Source of the DNA: Pseudomonas hormoni
Lineage (GTDB): Bacteria; Pseudomonadota; Gammaproteobacteria; Pseudomonadales; Pseudomonadaceae
Direction of reading: 5' to 3'
NCBI RefSeq assembly: GCF_018502625.1
Contig: NZ_CP075566.1
Location: 191,001-255,000 of the forward strand
Length of the DNA stretch: 64,000 bases
Shown here: positions 1-7,446 of the stretch, one piece after another
Layout: the number at the start of each line of letters is the position of its first letter
Numbering within the stretch: the stretch's first letter is position 1
Translations under genes and position numbers: made by a program
The notes under the pieces: generated by a model
The model's input: only the letters and a program-made list of their open reading frames with translations
Told to the model about the DNA's origin: nothing
The model's database searches: none

Positions 1-1613
1 GGGTTGCTGGAGGTCGAGTAGGCTGCGTAGATGCTGCCGTTCGGCAACGGGTTGTAGACCATGCCGATCTGGTAGTTCACCAGGTCGCTGGTGTTCTCGC
101 GATCGAAGCTCCCCGCCGGTGTGGTACGGCCAGCGTTAGCGAAGCCGCTGGATTGGGTCTTGTAGTTGTCGTAACGCAGGCCCAGGTTCAGGGACCATTG
201 CTCGTTGAACTTCAAGGTGTCGAACACATAAGCGGCGGCAGTCTTGGTGTCGGTATCGGTGAAAGCAGCGCTGTCGGTGATCCTGCCGTTCCAGTTATCC
301 CCAGGCGTCGGGTTGTACAGGCTGGTGCAGTCGCCGGAGCGGAAGAGTGCAGGGTTGCACGTCGTGCCGTTGGCGGCCGACGTCAGGATGTAGGGGCGGT
401 TGTGGGTGTCCTGGTAGGAAAACTCGATACCGGTGACCAGGCTGTGTTCGATTGCGCCGGTGTCGAATTTGGCGCTCAGGTCGGTCTGGTTGATCCAGCC
501 GCTGGACGTCGAATTACGGCTCTTGGCGCCACGGTAAACGCTGCCCCTGGCAACGTTGCCCTTGCTGTCATCCGGGTTGGTGACGATGTAGTCCAGGGTC
601 GAACGGGACATGCGGAAGCTGTTGGACAGGGTCAGGTCTTCATTCAGATCGTGCTCGATCTTGAAGGTGCCGCTGTCATTGGTGGTTTCGCGATAGTCGC
701 GACTGGTGATGCCGTAGAAATTGTCGCGGTCGACATGCGCCGGTTTGTCGACGTTGTACTTGCTGCGGGCCGGACTCAGGGTCAGCGGAAGGCCGTAGTC
801 CGGCATGTCGTCGGTTTCGACGTGGTAGTAACCGAGGGTCACACGGGTATCGGTGCCCAGGCCGAAAGCGAACGTCGGCGCCACACCCCAGCGGCTGACG
901 TCCACGGTGTCACGGCCGGCGACATTGGCTTCGTGCTTCATCAGGTTCAGGCGGAAGGCCGAGGTGTCGGTCATCTGCTGGTTCAGGTCGAGAGTGGTGC
1001 GCTTGGTCTGATCCGAGCCCCAGGTGAAGCCGCCGTTGTAGAAACTGCCCAGCTTGGCGGTCTTGCTCACCAGGTTCAGGCTGCCACCGGTGGAGCCGGC
1101 GCCGGTGAAGGCCGAGCCCGGGCCTTTGCTGACTTCGATCGATTCAACGTTGAAGATTTCGCGGCTCTGGGACGCCGGGTCGCGCATGCCGTCGACGAAG
1201 GTATCGCTTTCAGCGTTGAAGCCACGAATGATCGGACGGTCGCCCGCCGGGTTGCCGCCTTCGCCAGCACCGAAGGTGATGCCCGGTGTGGTGCGCAAGG
1301 CGTCGACCAGGCTGGTGGCGCCCGTGTCGCGGATCACTTGCTGCGGAATCACGGTGACGCTTTTCGGCGTCTCACGCAGCGGCGCGGTGTATTTCTTGTT
1401 GGCTGAGGTATCGGTCTTGTAGGAGGTATCGTCCTGAGCCTCGCCGGTGATATCGGTAGCACCCAGGGAAATCACGTTGCCCGGTGCTTTTTCGTCGGTC
1501 TTCTCAGCCGCGAAAACCATGTGGCCCGCGGAGCCGGCGGTGATCGCCACGCCAATTGCAGAAGCGAGCAAACGCGGTGAGCTGACCGGTAATTGTGGTT
1601 GTTGGCGTGACAT
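1..1613 (-). CDS. piuA: TonB-dependent siderophore receptor (Fiu/PiuA type), 3' end cut off by window edge
   Basis: Outer-membrane gated channel for catecholate-type iron-siderophores, powered by TonB/ExbBD. Translating the minus strand from the ATG at 1613 gives a Sec signal peptide (cleavage near MVFA/AEK), then a plug domain with the familiar run RETPKSVTVIPQQVI, DALRTTPGITFG, RGFNAESDTFVDG and GSTGGSLNLVSK, then beta-barrel strands open to base 3. No stop is reached, so the C-terminal part lies outside. The divergent neighbour piuC and the Sel1 gene behind it reproduce the piuA-piuC neighbourhood of P. aeruginosa, which supports the name. A 19-bp GCGAA-N9-TTCGC palindrome 66 bp upstream is a likely Fur site, so iron repression is inferred. 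Family is certain; the exact siderophore is not. Confidence 0.9.
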   Translation of the reverse strand, partial: MSRQQPQLPVSSPRLLASAIGVAITAGSAGHMVFAAEKTDEKAPGNVISLGATDITGEAQDDTSYKTDTSANKKYTAPLRETPKSVTVIPQQVIRDTGATSLVDALRTTPGITFGAGEGGNPAGDRPIIRGFNAESDTFVDGMRDPASQSREIFNVESIEVSKGPGSAFTGAGSTGGSLNLVSKTAKLGSFYNGGFTWGSDQTKRTTLDLNQQMTDTSAFRLNLMKHEANVAGRDTVDVSRWGVAPTFAFGLGTDTRVTLGYYHVETDDMPDYGLPLTLSPARSKYNVDKPAHVDRDNFYGITSRDYRETTNDSGTFKIEHDLNEDLTLSNSFRMSRSTLDYIVTNPDDSKGNVARGSVYRGAKSRNSTSSGWINQTDLSAKFDTGAIEHSLVTGIEFSYQDTHNRPYILTSAANGTTCNPALFRSGDCTSLYNPTPGDNWNGRITDSAAFTDTDTKTAAAYVFDTLKFNEQWSLNLGLRYDNYKTQSSGFANAGRTTPAGSFDRENTSDLVNYQIGMVYNPLPNGSIYAAYSTSSN

Positions 1614-1678
1614 GTGAATTCCCCTCCCCAAGGATTTGAGGCCGCGGAATATAGGGTAGACGCGTCTATGTATCAATT

Positions 1679-1697
1679 GCGAAACGTTACTATTCGC
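1679..1697. promoter_or_regulatory. Candidate Fur box between piuA and piuC
   Basis: A 19-bp imperfect palindrome, GCGAA-N9-TTCGC, lies in the divergent gap between the receptor and piuC. Nineteen base pairs is the Fur box length and the AT-rich core fits, but the match to the Fur consensus is only partial. Both flanking families are known Fur targets. Confidence 0.5.
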
Positions 1698-1768
1698 ACT
1701 GAATTTACATTCTTTACAATTTACCCTTACGGTTTTTGCTGTTTCGTTCGTCGCATGGGTTTTACACT

Positions 1769-1793
1769 GGCAATAAGAATCAATACCATTGCC
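1769..1793. promoter_or_regulatory. Second candidate Fur-type operator upstream of piuC
   Basis: Inverted repeat GGCAAT-N13-ATTGCC with AT-rich core ATAAGAATCAATACC, 27 bp before the piuC start. Its position suits repression of piuC. It resembles Fur half-sites only loosely. Confidence 0.35.
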
Positions 1794-1819
1794 ACCCCTT
1801 TGCCTTCAGGTGTTTTCCC

Positions 1820-2500
1820 ATGCTGCTGCACATCCCCGGCGTGTTCGCTAAAGAAGAAGTGCAGCGCATTCGCGAGGCTCTGGAACAGGCGGATTGGGCC
1901 GACGGCAAAATCACGGCCGGTTACCAGTCGGCCAAGGCGAAACACAATCTGCAGCTGTCGGAAGGTCATCCGCTGGCCAAGGAAGTCGGCGCGGCGATGC
2001 TGGAGCGGTTGTGGAAAAATCCGTTGTTCATGTCCGCGGCATTACCGCACAAGGTTTTCCCTCCGTTGCTGAACTGTTACACGGCGGGTGGCAGTTTCGA
2101 TTTTCATATCGACAACGCCGTGCGTCAGCCCAAAGGCAGCATCGAGCGCGTACGCACTGACCTGTCGGCGACGCTGTTCTTCAGCGAGCCTGAGGATTAC
2201 GACGGCGGCGAACTGGAAATCCAGGACACCTTCGGCACCCAGCGTGTGAAGTTGCCCGCCGGCGACATGGTCCTGTACCCCGGCACCAGCCTGCACAAGG
2301 TCAATGCCGTCACCCGCGGCACTCGCTATGCGTCATTCTTCTGGACCCAAAGCCTGGTCCGCGAAGACAGCCAGCGCGCCCTGCTGTTCGAGATGGACGG
2401 GGCGATCCAGCAACTGACGCAGGACGTGCCGGATCACCCATCGCTGATCCGCCTTACGGGCGCGTATCACAACCTGCTGCGTCGTTGGGTTGACGTATGA
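1820..2500 (+). CDS. piuC: PiuC, Fe(II)/2-oxoglutarate-dependent PKHD-type hydroxylase
   Basis: Non-heme iron dioxygenase of the PKHD (prolyl-4-hydroxylase-like) family, 226 aa, the usual length for PiuC. The iron triad is visible as FHID (His96, Asp98) and His159 in TSLHKV, with Arg169 in TRGTRYAS as the likely 2-oxoglutarate anchor. The start MLLHIPGVF is chosen because an upstream in-frame ATG at 1736 adds 28 residues unlike the family. The gene is divergent from a siderophore receptor and its stop overlaps the next ATG (ATGA), so it is co-transcribed with the Sel1 gene. The hydroxylated substrate is unknown; a role in siderophore-linked iron use is inferred from context. Confidence 0.93.
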   Translation: MLLHIPGVFAKEEVQRIREALEQADWADGKITAGYQSAKAKHNLQLSEGHPLAKEVGAAMLERLWKNPLFMSAALPHKVFPPLLNCYTAGGSFDFHIDNAVRQPKGSIERVRTDLSATLFFSEPEDYDGGELEIQDTFGTQRVKLPAGDMVLYPGTSLHKVNAVTRGTRYASFFWTQSLVREDSQRALLFEMDGAIQQLTQDVPDHPSLIRLTGAYHNLLRRWVDV

Positions 2501-3264
2501 GTTATCCATTGCGCCGGGAAGAAGTGCTCGACGGCGATCAACTCAAAGCCATGCTCAATGAAAGTCCGGCGCGTGCTGCTCAGGCGATCCTGGTCGCTGC
2601 ACGCGAAGGGGTTCTCGATGCTCAGGCCTTACTCGGCCAGATTTTGCTGGACGGGCAAGGGATCGAGCAGGACCAGCCATTGGCCGTGCGCTGGTTCGGG
2701 ATCGCCGCCCAGCGTGGGCATCTGATGGCGCGCAACATGCTTGGCCGCTGTCACGAACACGGTTGGGGTTGCGTGGCGGATGCCTCGGTCGCCGCACGGC
2801 ATTATCGCGTCGGCGCCGAAGCCGGACTGGATTGGGCGATGTACAACTACGCGAATCTGCTGGCGACAGGGCGCGGAGTGATCGAGGATCAGTTGCAAGC
2901 GCTGGAACTCTACCGTCGCGCGGCTGAACTGGGCCATGCGAAGTCGATGAATCTGCTGGGACGTTATCTGGAAGACGGGCGGGTTTGTCTGGCGGATCCG
3001 GTTGGCGCGCGTGATTGGTATCGACGCTCGGCGGTTGGCGGGGATTTTCGCGGGCAGTTCAGTTATGCCGCAGTGCTGGCGGATGAAGGGAATATAAACG
3101 AGGCACTGAAATGGTTGCGAAAGGCATTGGCCGGCGGAAATCTGAATTTCCTGCGGGTGGCGAGTAAAGCGTTGTTGAACGCAACTGATCCGCAGATTCG
3201 TGAAATGGCGACCGATTATGCCCAGCGGTCCGCCGAACTCGAGCTGGAACTCACACCTCTGTAG
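2497..3264 (+). CDS. Sel1-repeat (SLR) protein next to piuC
   Basis: 255-aa protein built mainly of Sel1-like helical repeats, seen as [42 protein letters not shown] and [13 protein letters not shown] followed by [13 protein letters not shown] second helices. SLR proteins act as protein-protein scaffolds; no catalytic motif, signal peptide or membrane helix is evident. It starts 4 bp inside piuC (ATGA overlap), so translation is coupled. The same gene follows piuC in other pseudomonads, implying a shared iron-related role, but its function is unknown. Its stop codon lies inside the left arm of a REP element. Confidence 0.85.
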   Translation: MSYPLRREEVLDGDQLKAMLNESPARAAQAILVAAREGVLDAQALLGQILLDGQGIEQDQPLAVRWFGIAAQRGHLMARNMLGRCHEHGWGCVADASVAARHYRVGAEAGLDWAMYNYANLLATGRGVIEDQLQALELYRRAAELGHAKSMNLLGRYLEDGRVCLADPVGARDWYRRSAVGGDFRGQFSYAAVLADEGNINEALKWLRKALAGGNLNFLRVASKALLNATDPQIREMATDYAQRSAELELELTPL

Positions 3265-3360
3265 GAGCTAGCTTGCTAGCGATGGATTAAAGAACGCCGC
3301 GTTCCGTCAGCGTGCAGGCATTATCGTTAACGACCATCGCTGGCAGGCCAGCTCCCACAG
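3260..3360. repeat. REP pair (REPIN), class GTAGGAGCTxGC
   Basis: Left arm TGTAGGAGCTAGCTTGCTAG and right inverted arm TGGCAGGCCAGCTCCCACA flank about 50 bp. The left arm contains the stop codon of the Sel1 gene. Confidence 0.8.
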
Positions 3361-3381
3361 GGAGCGGGGCGAAATCCAGAC

Positions 3382-3412
3382 AAAAAAGCCCATGACATGT
3401 CATGGGCTTTTT
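3382..3412. terminator. Bidirectional intrinsic terminator between Sel1 gene and speC
   Basis: Perfect stem AAGCCCATGAC/GTCATGGGCTT with an A-run before and a T-run after it, placed between two convergent genes. Confidence 0.9.
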
Positions 3413-3430
3413 GATTTCTACGTGCAGCGT

Positions 3431-4594
3431 TTACACGTAGAACGACTTCAGCGGCGGGAAGCCATTGAATTCAACAGCGCTGTAACTGGTGGTGTACGCA
3501 CCGGTCGACAACCAGTACAAACGATCACCGATCGCCAGGTTCAGCGGCAGGCCGTACTTGTAGTTTTCATACATGATGTCGGCGCTGTCGCAGGTCGGGC
3601 CGGCGATGACCACTTCTTCCACTTCGCCTTTCTTCTCGGTCCAGATCGGGAACTTGATGGCTTCGTCCATGGTTTCGATCAGGCCGGAGAACTTGCCCAC
3701 ATCCGTGTACACCCAGCGCTCTACCGCCGTACGGGATTTACGTGCCACCAATACCACTTCGCTGACCAGGATGCCGGCGTTGGCGATCAGCGAACGGCCC
3801 GGCTCCAGAATGATTTCCGGCAGGTCATCACCGAAGTCTTCCTTGAGGAAGCGGATGATTTCTTCGGCGTAGGTTTCCAGGCTGTTGGTGCGGGTGATGT
3901 AGTTGGCCGGGAAGCCGCCGCCCATGTTGATCAGTTTCAGGTGGATGCCGTCTTCTTCTTTCAGACGCTCGAAGATCACTTTGACCTTGGCGATCGCTGC
4001 GTCCCAGACGCTGATGTCGCGCTGTTGCGAGCCGACGTGGAACGAGATGCCGTACGGCACCAGGCCCAGGTCGCGAGCGAGGATCAGCAGGTCCATGGCC
4101 ATGTCGGTCTGGCAGCCGAATTTGCGCGACAGAGGCCAGTCAGCGGTGGTCGAGCCTTCGGTGAGGATGCGCACGTAGACTTTCGAACCCGGTGCAGCCT
4201 TGGCGATGTTGCGCAGGTCGGCTTCGGAGTCGGTGGCATACAGACGCACGCCCTTCTCGTAGAAGTAGCGAATGTCTTTGGATTTCTTGATGGTGTTGCC
4301 ATAGCTGATGCGATCCGGGCCGACGCCCTGGTTCATCACTTTGTCGAGCTCGTAGATCGAAGCGATGTCGAAGTTCGAGCCTTTCTCTTTGAGCAGGTCG
4401 ATGATTTCGACGGCCGGGTTGGCCTTGACCGCGTAGTAGACCTTGGCGAATTCGAAACCGGCGCGCAGGTCGTCATAGGCCTGGCTGATCATCGCGGTGT
4501 CGATCACCACGAACGGGGTTTCTTGTTTGTCGGCGAAGGCCTTCATTTTGTTGAAGGTATCGCGCGCGAAATAGTCTTCGACGTTGATCGACAT
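3431..4594 (-). CDS. speC: Ornithine decarboxylase (SpeC), fold-III PLP enzyme
   Basis: Converts ornithine to putrescine, the first step of polyamine synthesis, in the cytoplasm. 387 aa, alanine-racemase-fold type (eukaryote-like ODC). Visible motifs: PLP lysine in YYAVKANP (about residue 56), HVGSQ, GGGFPANY, the PLP-phosphate loop EPGRSLIA, and the active-site loop GPTCDSAD with the catalytic Cys. Length and residues fit the short bacterial ODCs rather than the large inducible fold-I enzymes. The ATG at 4594 is preceded by AGGAGCTCCCAAGT. A leader of about 200 nt with an internal terminator suggests regulation by attenuation (see separate entries). Convergent with the Sel1 gene. Confidence 0.94.
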   Translation of the reverse strand: MSINVEDYFARDTFNKMKAFADKQETPFVVIDTAMISQAYDDLRAGFEFAKVYYAVKANPAVEIIDLLKEKGSNFDIASIYELDKVMNQGVGPDRISYGNTIKKSKDIRYFYEKGVRLYATDSEADLRNIAKAAPGSKVYVRILTEGSTTADWPLSRKFGCQTDMAMDLLILARDLGLVPYGISFHVGSQQRDISVWDAAIAKVKVIFERLKEEDGIHLKLINMGGGFPANYITRTNSLETYAEEIIRFLKEDFGDDLPEIILEPGRSLIANAGILVSEVVLVARKSRTAVERWVYTDVGKFSGLIETMDEAIKFPIWTEKKGEVEEVVIAGPTCDSADIMYENYKYGLPLNLAIGDRLYWLSTGAYTTSYSAVEFNGFPPLKSFYV

Positions 4595-4626
4595 ACTTGG
4601 GAGCTCCTACTGGCAAACGTTAGTAA

Positions 4627-4782
4627 TCAATGGGTGCAAATGAACGTCCTCCGTATCCCCACTTTGGTTCGCCTACTTCCCAAGGCATGTCGCCGAAAGC
4701 AAAAAGGCCACGGGAGGCGGTGCTTCCCTTGGCCTTGCTGTCTCGTCGTCAGTACTTGAGCCGGATGGATCGTTTCCAGCAT
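4627..4782 (-). CDS. Possible 51-aa leader peptide upstream of speC
   Basis: An ATG-initiated frame on the speC strand runs from just after a sigma70-like promoter, through the terminator hairpin, and stops about 30 bp before speC. It is basic and aromatic in its middle (HRLPWPFCFRRH). No Shine-Dalgarno sequence is visible and the predicted transcript start leaves only about 8 nt of leader, so it may be untranslated. Its geometry, overlapping a terminator ahead of an ornithine decarboxylase, resembles regulatory leader peptides in polyamine operons. That is inference only; no sequence family was recognised. Confidence 0.25.
   Translation of the reverse strand: MLETIHPAQVLTTRQQGQGKHRLPWPFCFRRHALGSRRTKVGIRRTFICTH
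4698..4737 (-). terminator. Intrinsic terminator or attenuator in the speC leader
   Basis: On the minus strand: AAGGCCA-a-GGGA, loop, TCCC-g-TGGCCTT, followed by a T-run. It lies about 105 bp upstream of the speC start and downstream of a promoter-like sequence, so it ends either a roughly 90-nt RNA or speC leader transcripts. Confidence 0.75.
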
Positions 4783-4797
4783 GGACGTTCGGCGCGA

Positions 4798-4826
4798 ACT
4801 TTAGGGCGTGAGGGGCTTGAGATCAA
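4798..4826 (-). promoter_or_regulatory. Putative sigma70 promoter for speC leader/small RNA
   Basis: TTGATC (4826-4821), 17-bp spacer, TAAAGT (4803-4798) on the minus strand; transcription would start near 4790 and meet the terminator about 55 nt later. Confidence 0.5.
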
Positions 4827-4960
4827 CAAAAAATGTCGCGTTTTTGCACGCTTCCGTCGTGCGGTCCCTGACAGCTACTGATGTAACCGACCTGCATGAC
4901 AGTGTGATGTTCCCCTGGCAGGGAGATTTGAGGGGGGCAGCGGGATTTGTGGTGGTCCAT

Positions 4961-5017
4961 TCGCGAGCAAGCCCGCTTCCACAGGGGCTTGGAAATCTTG
5001 TGGGAGCGGGTTTGTTC
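4961..5017. repeat. Degraded REP pair
   Basis: TCGCGAGCAAGCCCGCTTCC followed after about 15 bp by the inverted, truncated arm TGTGGGAGCGGGTTTGTTC. Confidence 0.6.
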
Positions 5018-5134
5018 TGGACGGCGTTCCGGCGAGTTCGACCGACAGGGCGCCGGAGTCTCGGTCGGAGGAATTACTTTCGTGGATCTTGTCGTCAATA
5101 CAAGTGCCGCAGAAACGATGTCCGATTCCAAATA

Positions 5135-5518
5135 TCAGAACGTGACAAGTTGGAATGTTTTCGTTGCGAAAAGGCTTGGGTACTTTTTTGATACCACTTT
5201 GATCGTAACGGTATGACTGGTCGTTACGTTGAAAAAGGTGATTTCGCCGTTCATCTTGAAAGTGGTCTTTGCTTGTATGCCCCCGGCACATGGCGGACTG
5301 GCAGTGGCGCTCCATGTGCCGTCGCCGCCATCGTGGGGGAATGCGCCGCCGTTGCTGCTCTTGAACACCGCAGCTACAGAGAGGACGAGATTGCTTCCCT
5401 TTTTGACTTTTTTCGGACTGGTAATCCCACCAATATCAATACCTGCGGGCGTTGTGGTGGTATTAGCTGACGGAGTGCTGGCCACTTCGGCTGGTTCTGA
5501 TGAATTGTGATCGTTCAT
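5135..5518 (-). CDS. Small beta-rich protein of unknown function, copy 1 of a tandem pair
   Basis: 127 aa, not recognised. A Ser/Thr/Pro-rich N-terminal 25 residues leads into a single domain with GGITSPKKVKKGSNLVLSVA, NGGAFP, GDGTWSAT, KMNGEITF and SHTVTIKVVS. The alternating pattern suggests an Ig-like beta sandwich. No signal peptide or membrane helix. The gene 200 bp upstream encodes a clear paralog (roughly half identical by eye), and both have the same leader layout, so they arose by duplication including the promoter. Its transcript would begin in the 5519-5715 gap. Function is unknown; an adhesion, toxin-accessory or structural role would be speculation. Confidence 0.75.
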   Translation of the reverse strand: MNDHNSSEPAEVASTPSANTTTTPAGIDIGGITSPKKVKKGSNLVLSVAAVFKSSNGGAFPHDGGDGTWSATASPPCAGGIQAKTTFKMNGEITFFNVTTSHTVTIKVVSKKYPSLFATKTFQLVTF

Positions 5519-5533
5519 TGCGTTTACCTTTCT

Positions 5534-5613
5534 AACTGTGGTGGATGTAGAGGAGAGTTAACGCCTGTTCGGATAAATTTCCACCTGACAATAATCACAG
5601 TTTCTTAGGTTAA
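5534..5613 (-). promoter_or_regulatory. Duplicated leader/operator of small-protein copy 1
   Basis: The inverted repeat AACTGTG (5534-5540) / CACAGTT (5596-5602) has a 55-bp spacer and ends 78 bp from the start codon. The same pair at the same spacing and distance precedes copy 2. It may be a dual operator or a long stem in the 5' leader. Confidence 0.5.
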
Positions 5614-5675
5614 CTTGGACTTAAAAGGTTGTTCTATAGATGTTCCTGTTATAGTGCTTCACAGTTGAATGGATA

Positions 5676-5697
5676 GCGGGGTGCAGCACACCCCGCC
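5676..5697. terminator. GC-rich hairpin downstream of small-protein copy 2
   Basis: GCGGGGTG-CAG-CACACCCCGC hairpin 20 bp after the copy 2 stop codon on the minus strand, without a clear T-run; it may stabilise or end that transcript. Confidence 0.4.
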
Positions 5698-5715
5698 CCG
5701 CAGTGACAACTACCT

Positions 5716-6093
5716 TTACGGATAGGCGTTGATGGCGAATGTCTTTACGCCGGCGCTGAGATGGGGGTACAGCCTGGATACCACTCGGACCGTTACGTTA
5801 TGGCTGCGCTGTACATTGGGAAAGGTGATCTCGCCGTTCATCTTGTAAATGGTTTTGGTTTGTACGCCGCCGGCAGGATGAGGGGTTACGGTGGCTGTCC
5901 AGACTCCGTCGCCAGGATCACCAGGGAATGCGCCGCCGTTTGCGGTCTTGAGCATTGCAGCGACAGAAACTACAAGCGTGCTGCCGATCCTGACTCGTTG
6001 CGGACTGGTAATCCCGCCAACAAGAATACTTGCGGGTACAGAGGTCGAAGTTGAGGTGGTAGTTAGTTGATCCTGCTCTTGGTAATCGCTCAT
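5716..6093 (-). CDS. Small beta-rich protein of unknown function, copy 2 of a tandem pair
   Basis: 125 aa, paralog of the next gene downstream. Shared landmarks in the same order: GGITSPQRVRIGSTLVVSVA, NGGAFPGD, GDGVWTAT, AGGVQTKT, KMNGEITFPNV, SHNVTVRVVS, YP-L and KTF near the end. The N-terminal 20 residues are again Ser/Thr-rich and diverged. No export signal. Start ATG at 6093, preceded by AAAAGGC. Conservation of the core while the tail varies suggests one folded beta domain under selection. I do not recognise the family; a link to other Ig-like small proteins, such as the broken gene near 30.3 kb, is only an impression. Confidence 0.75.
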   Translation of the reverse strand: MSDYQEQDQLTTTSTSTSVPASILVGGITSPQRVRIGSTLVVSVAAMLKTANGGAFPGDPGDGVWTATVTPHPAGGVQTKTIYKMNGEITFPNVQRSHNVTVRVVSRLYPHLSAGVKTFAINAYP

Positions 6094-6108
6094 TATTTTT
6101 TGCCTTTT

Positions 6109-6190
6109 AACTGTGATAGGGCAGAGGCGGGTATTCCGTCTCTCTCGTGTTTGTTTGCCCTGTTGATAGTCACAGTTTTATAGGCTGTTA
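6109..6190 (-). promoter_or_regulatory. Duplicated leader/operator of small-protein copy 2
   Basis: AACTGTG (6109-6115) and CACAGTT (6171-6177) with a 55-bp spacer, 78 bp from the start codon to the distal half, matching copy 1 exactly. CCTATAAAA next to the distal half on the minus strand could be a -10 element. Confidence 0.5.
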
Positions 6191-6252
6191 TGGAATAGTA
6201 AAAGTTATACGTTATATGTTGTTAACATGTTGTTTCGGTGTTTAAAGTATGT

Positions 6253-6280
6253 GGCGGGAGGCACTAAGGCCTCCCGCTTT
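6253..6280. terminator. Hairpin downstream of osmoprotectant ATPase gene
   Basis: GCGGGAGGC-ACTAAG-GCCTCCCGC followed by TTTTATATA on the plus strand. It lies just past the stop codon of the minus-strand operon, where it likely ends or protects the transcript. Confidence 0.55.
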
Positions 6281-6288
6281 TATATATA

Positions 6289-7446
6289 TCAGGCCAGCGC
6301 AACTTCGGCTGGCGAAACAATACTGGTCTTGCCCCCACGAGACTTACCGGAACTCAAATACTCGGCGATCGATTCCTGAGTCACTTCACCGAGAAACACC
6401 CGCTCCGCATCCATCACCGGCAACCACGAACGGTTGAACTCGTACATGCGCGACAGCAGGATGCGCAAGTGTTCGTCGTACGCCGCGGTGGCGTTGAACT
6501 CGCGCAGGTATTGCGCGCAGGTACCGGTCTGACGGTGCAGGTCACGACGTCGCACATAACCGAGCGCCTTGTTCTCGCCATCAGTGACGACGACATAACG
6601 ACGGTCCAGTTCGTCCATCAATTCCAGCGCTTCAGCAACTGGCGTCTCCGGGCTGACCGACGGCGCGTTGTCCGCCGCGTCTTCGGCCTTCACCAGTAAC
6701 AGGCGCTTGAGTGTGCTGTCCTGGCCGACGAAGTTGCTGACAAAGTCGTCCGCCGGGTGCGCCAACAGCGTGTCCGGGTGATCGATCTGCAGCAGTTTGC
6801 CGGCGCGGAAGATCGCAATCTTGTCACCCAGCTTGATCGCTTCGTCGATGTCGTGGCTGACCATGATCACGGTCTTGTTCAGCGCGCGTTGCATCTCGAA
6901 GAATTCGTTCTGGATCATCTCGCGGTTGATCGGGTCGACCGCGCCGAACGGTTCGTCCATCAGCAACAGTGGTGCATCCGCCGCCAGCGCACGAATCACG
7001 CCGATCCGTTGCTGCTGACCACCGGACAATTCACGCGGGTAGCGATTCAGGTACTGCTTGGGCTCGAGCTTGATCATGCTCATCAACTCGCGGGCACGGT
7101 CGTGGCATTTCTGTTTGTCCCAGCCCAACAGGCGCGGAACGATGGTGATGTTTTCCTCGATGGTCATGTTCGGGAACAGACCGATCTGCTGGATCACATA
7201 ACCGATGTTGCGGCGCAAAGTCACAGCGTCGAGGTCGGTGGTGTCTTCGCCGTTGATCAGGATCTTGCCCGAGGTCGGCTTGATCAGGCGGTTGATCATC
7301 TTCAGCGTGGTGCTTTTGCCGCAGCCCGATGGCCCGAGGAACACGCAGATTTCGCCTTCGTTGACGGTCAGGCTGACCGAGTCCACGGCTTTCACATCTT
7401 TGCCGTTGCTTTGGAAGGTCTTGCTGAGGTTTTGAAGTTCGATCAT
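6289..7446 (-). CDS. Osmoprotectant (glycine betaine/choline-type) ABC transporter ATP-binding protein with CBS domains
   Basis: ATPase of an OpuCA/ProV-like importer for quaternary-amine osmoprotectants. 385 aa. Walker A GPSGCGKSTT near residue 38, signature LSGGQQQR, Walker B LLLMDEPFGAVD, switch His in VSHDID. The C-terminal 130 residues carry two CBS-type repeats (around PVAEALELMDELDRRYVVV and WLPVMDAERVFLGEV), which in relatives sense ionic strength. The ATG at 7446 is chosen over an upstream ATG because it overlaps the stop of the preceding permease gene (ATGA) and begins the conserved MIELQNLSKTF. It is last in a four-gene operon, the reverse of opuCABCD order. Confidence 0.9.
   Translation of the reverse strand: MIELQNLSKTFQSNGKDVKAVDSVSLTVNEGEICVFLGPSGCGKSTTLKMINRLIKPTSGKILINGEDTTDLDAVTLRRNIGYVIQQIGLFPNMTIEENITIVPRLLGWDKQKCHDRARELMSMIKLEPKQYLNRYPRELSGGQQQRIGVIRALAADAPLLLMDEPFGAVDPINREMIQNEFFEMQRALNKTVIMVSHDIDEAIKLGDKIAIFRAGKLLQIDHPDTLLAHPADDFVSNFVGQDSTLKRLLLVKAEDAADNAPSVSPETPVAEALELMDELDRRYVVVTDGENKALGYVRRRDLHRQTGTCAQYLREFNATAAYDEHLRILLSRMYEFNRSWLPVMDAERVFLGEVTQESIAEYLSSGKSRGGKTSIVSPAEVALA

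Larger units (their letters stand above)
4595..5134. other. speC upstream region: leader, REP remnant, no confident gene
   Basis: This 540-bp gap holds the speC leader (4595-4830), with promoter-like sequence, terminator and a small reading frame given separately. It also holds a degraded inverted REP pair near 4961-5017. The short plus-strand frames here have no homology I recognise and no ribosome site; I see no convincing gene. Confidence 0.6.

Noticed and set aside
3392..4759. 455-codon plus-strand frame over speC
   Set aside because: Antisense shadow of a certain gene, no ribosome site.
4808..5315. Several overlapping 80-146 codon frames upstream of and across small-protein copy 1
   Set aside because: No ribosome sites, cross a degraded REP, and conflict with the better-supported gene at 5135-5518.
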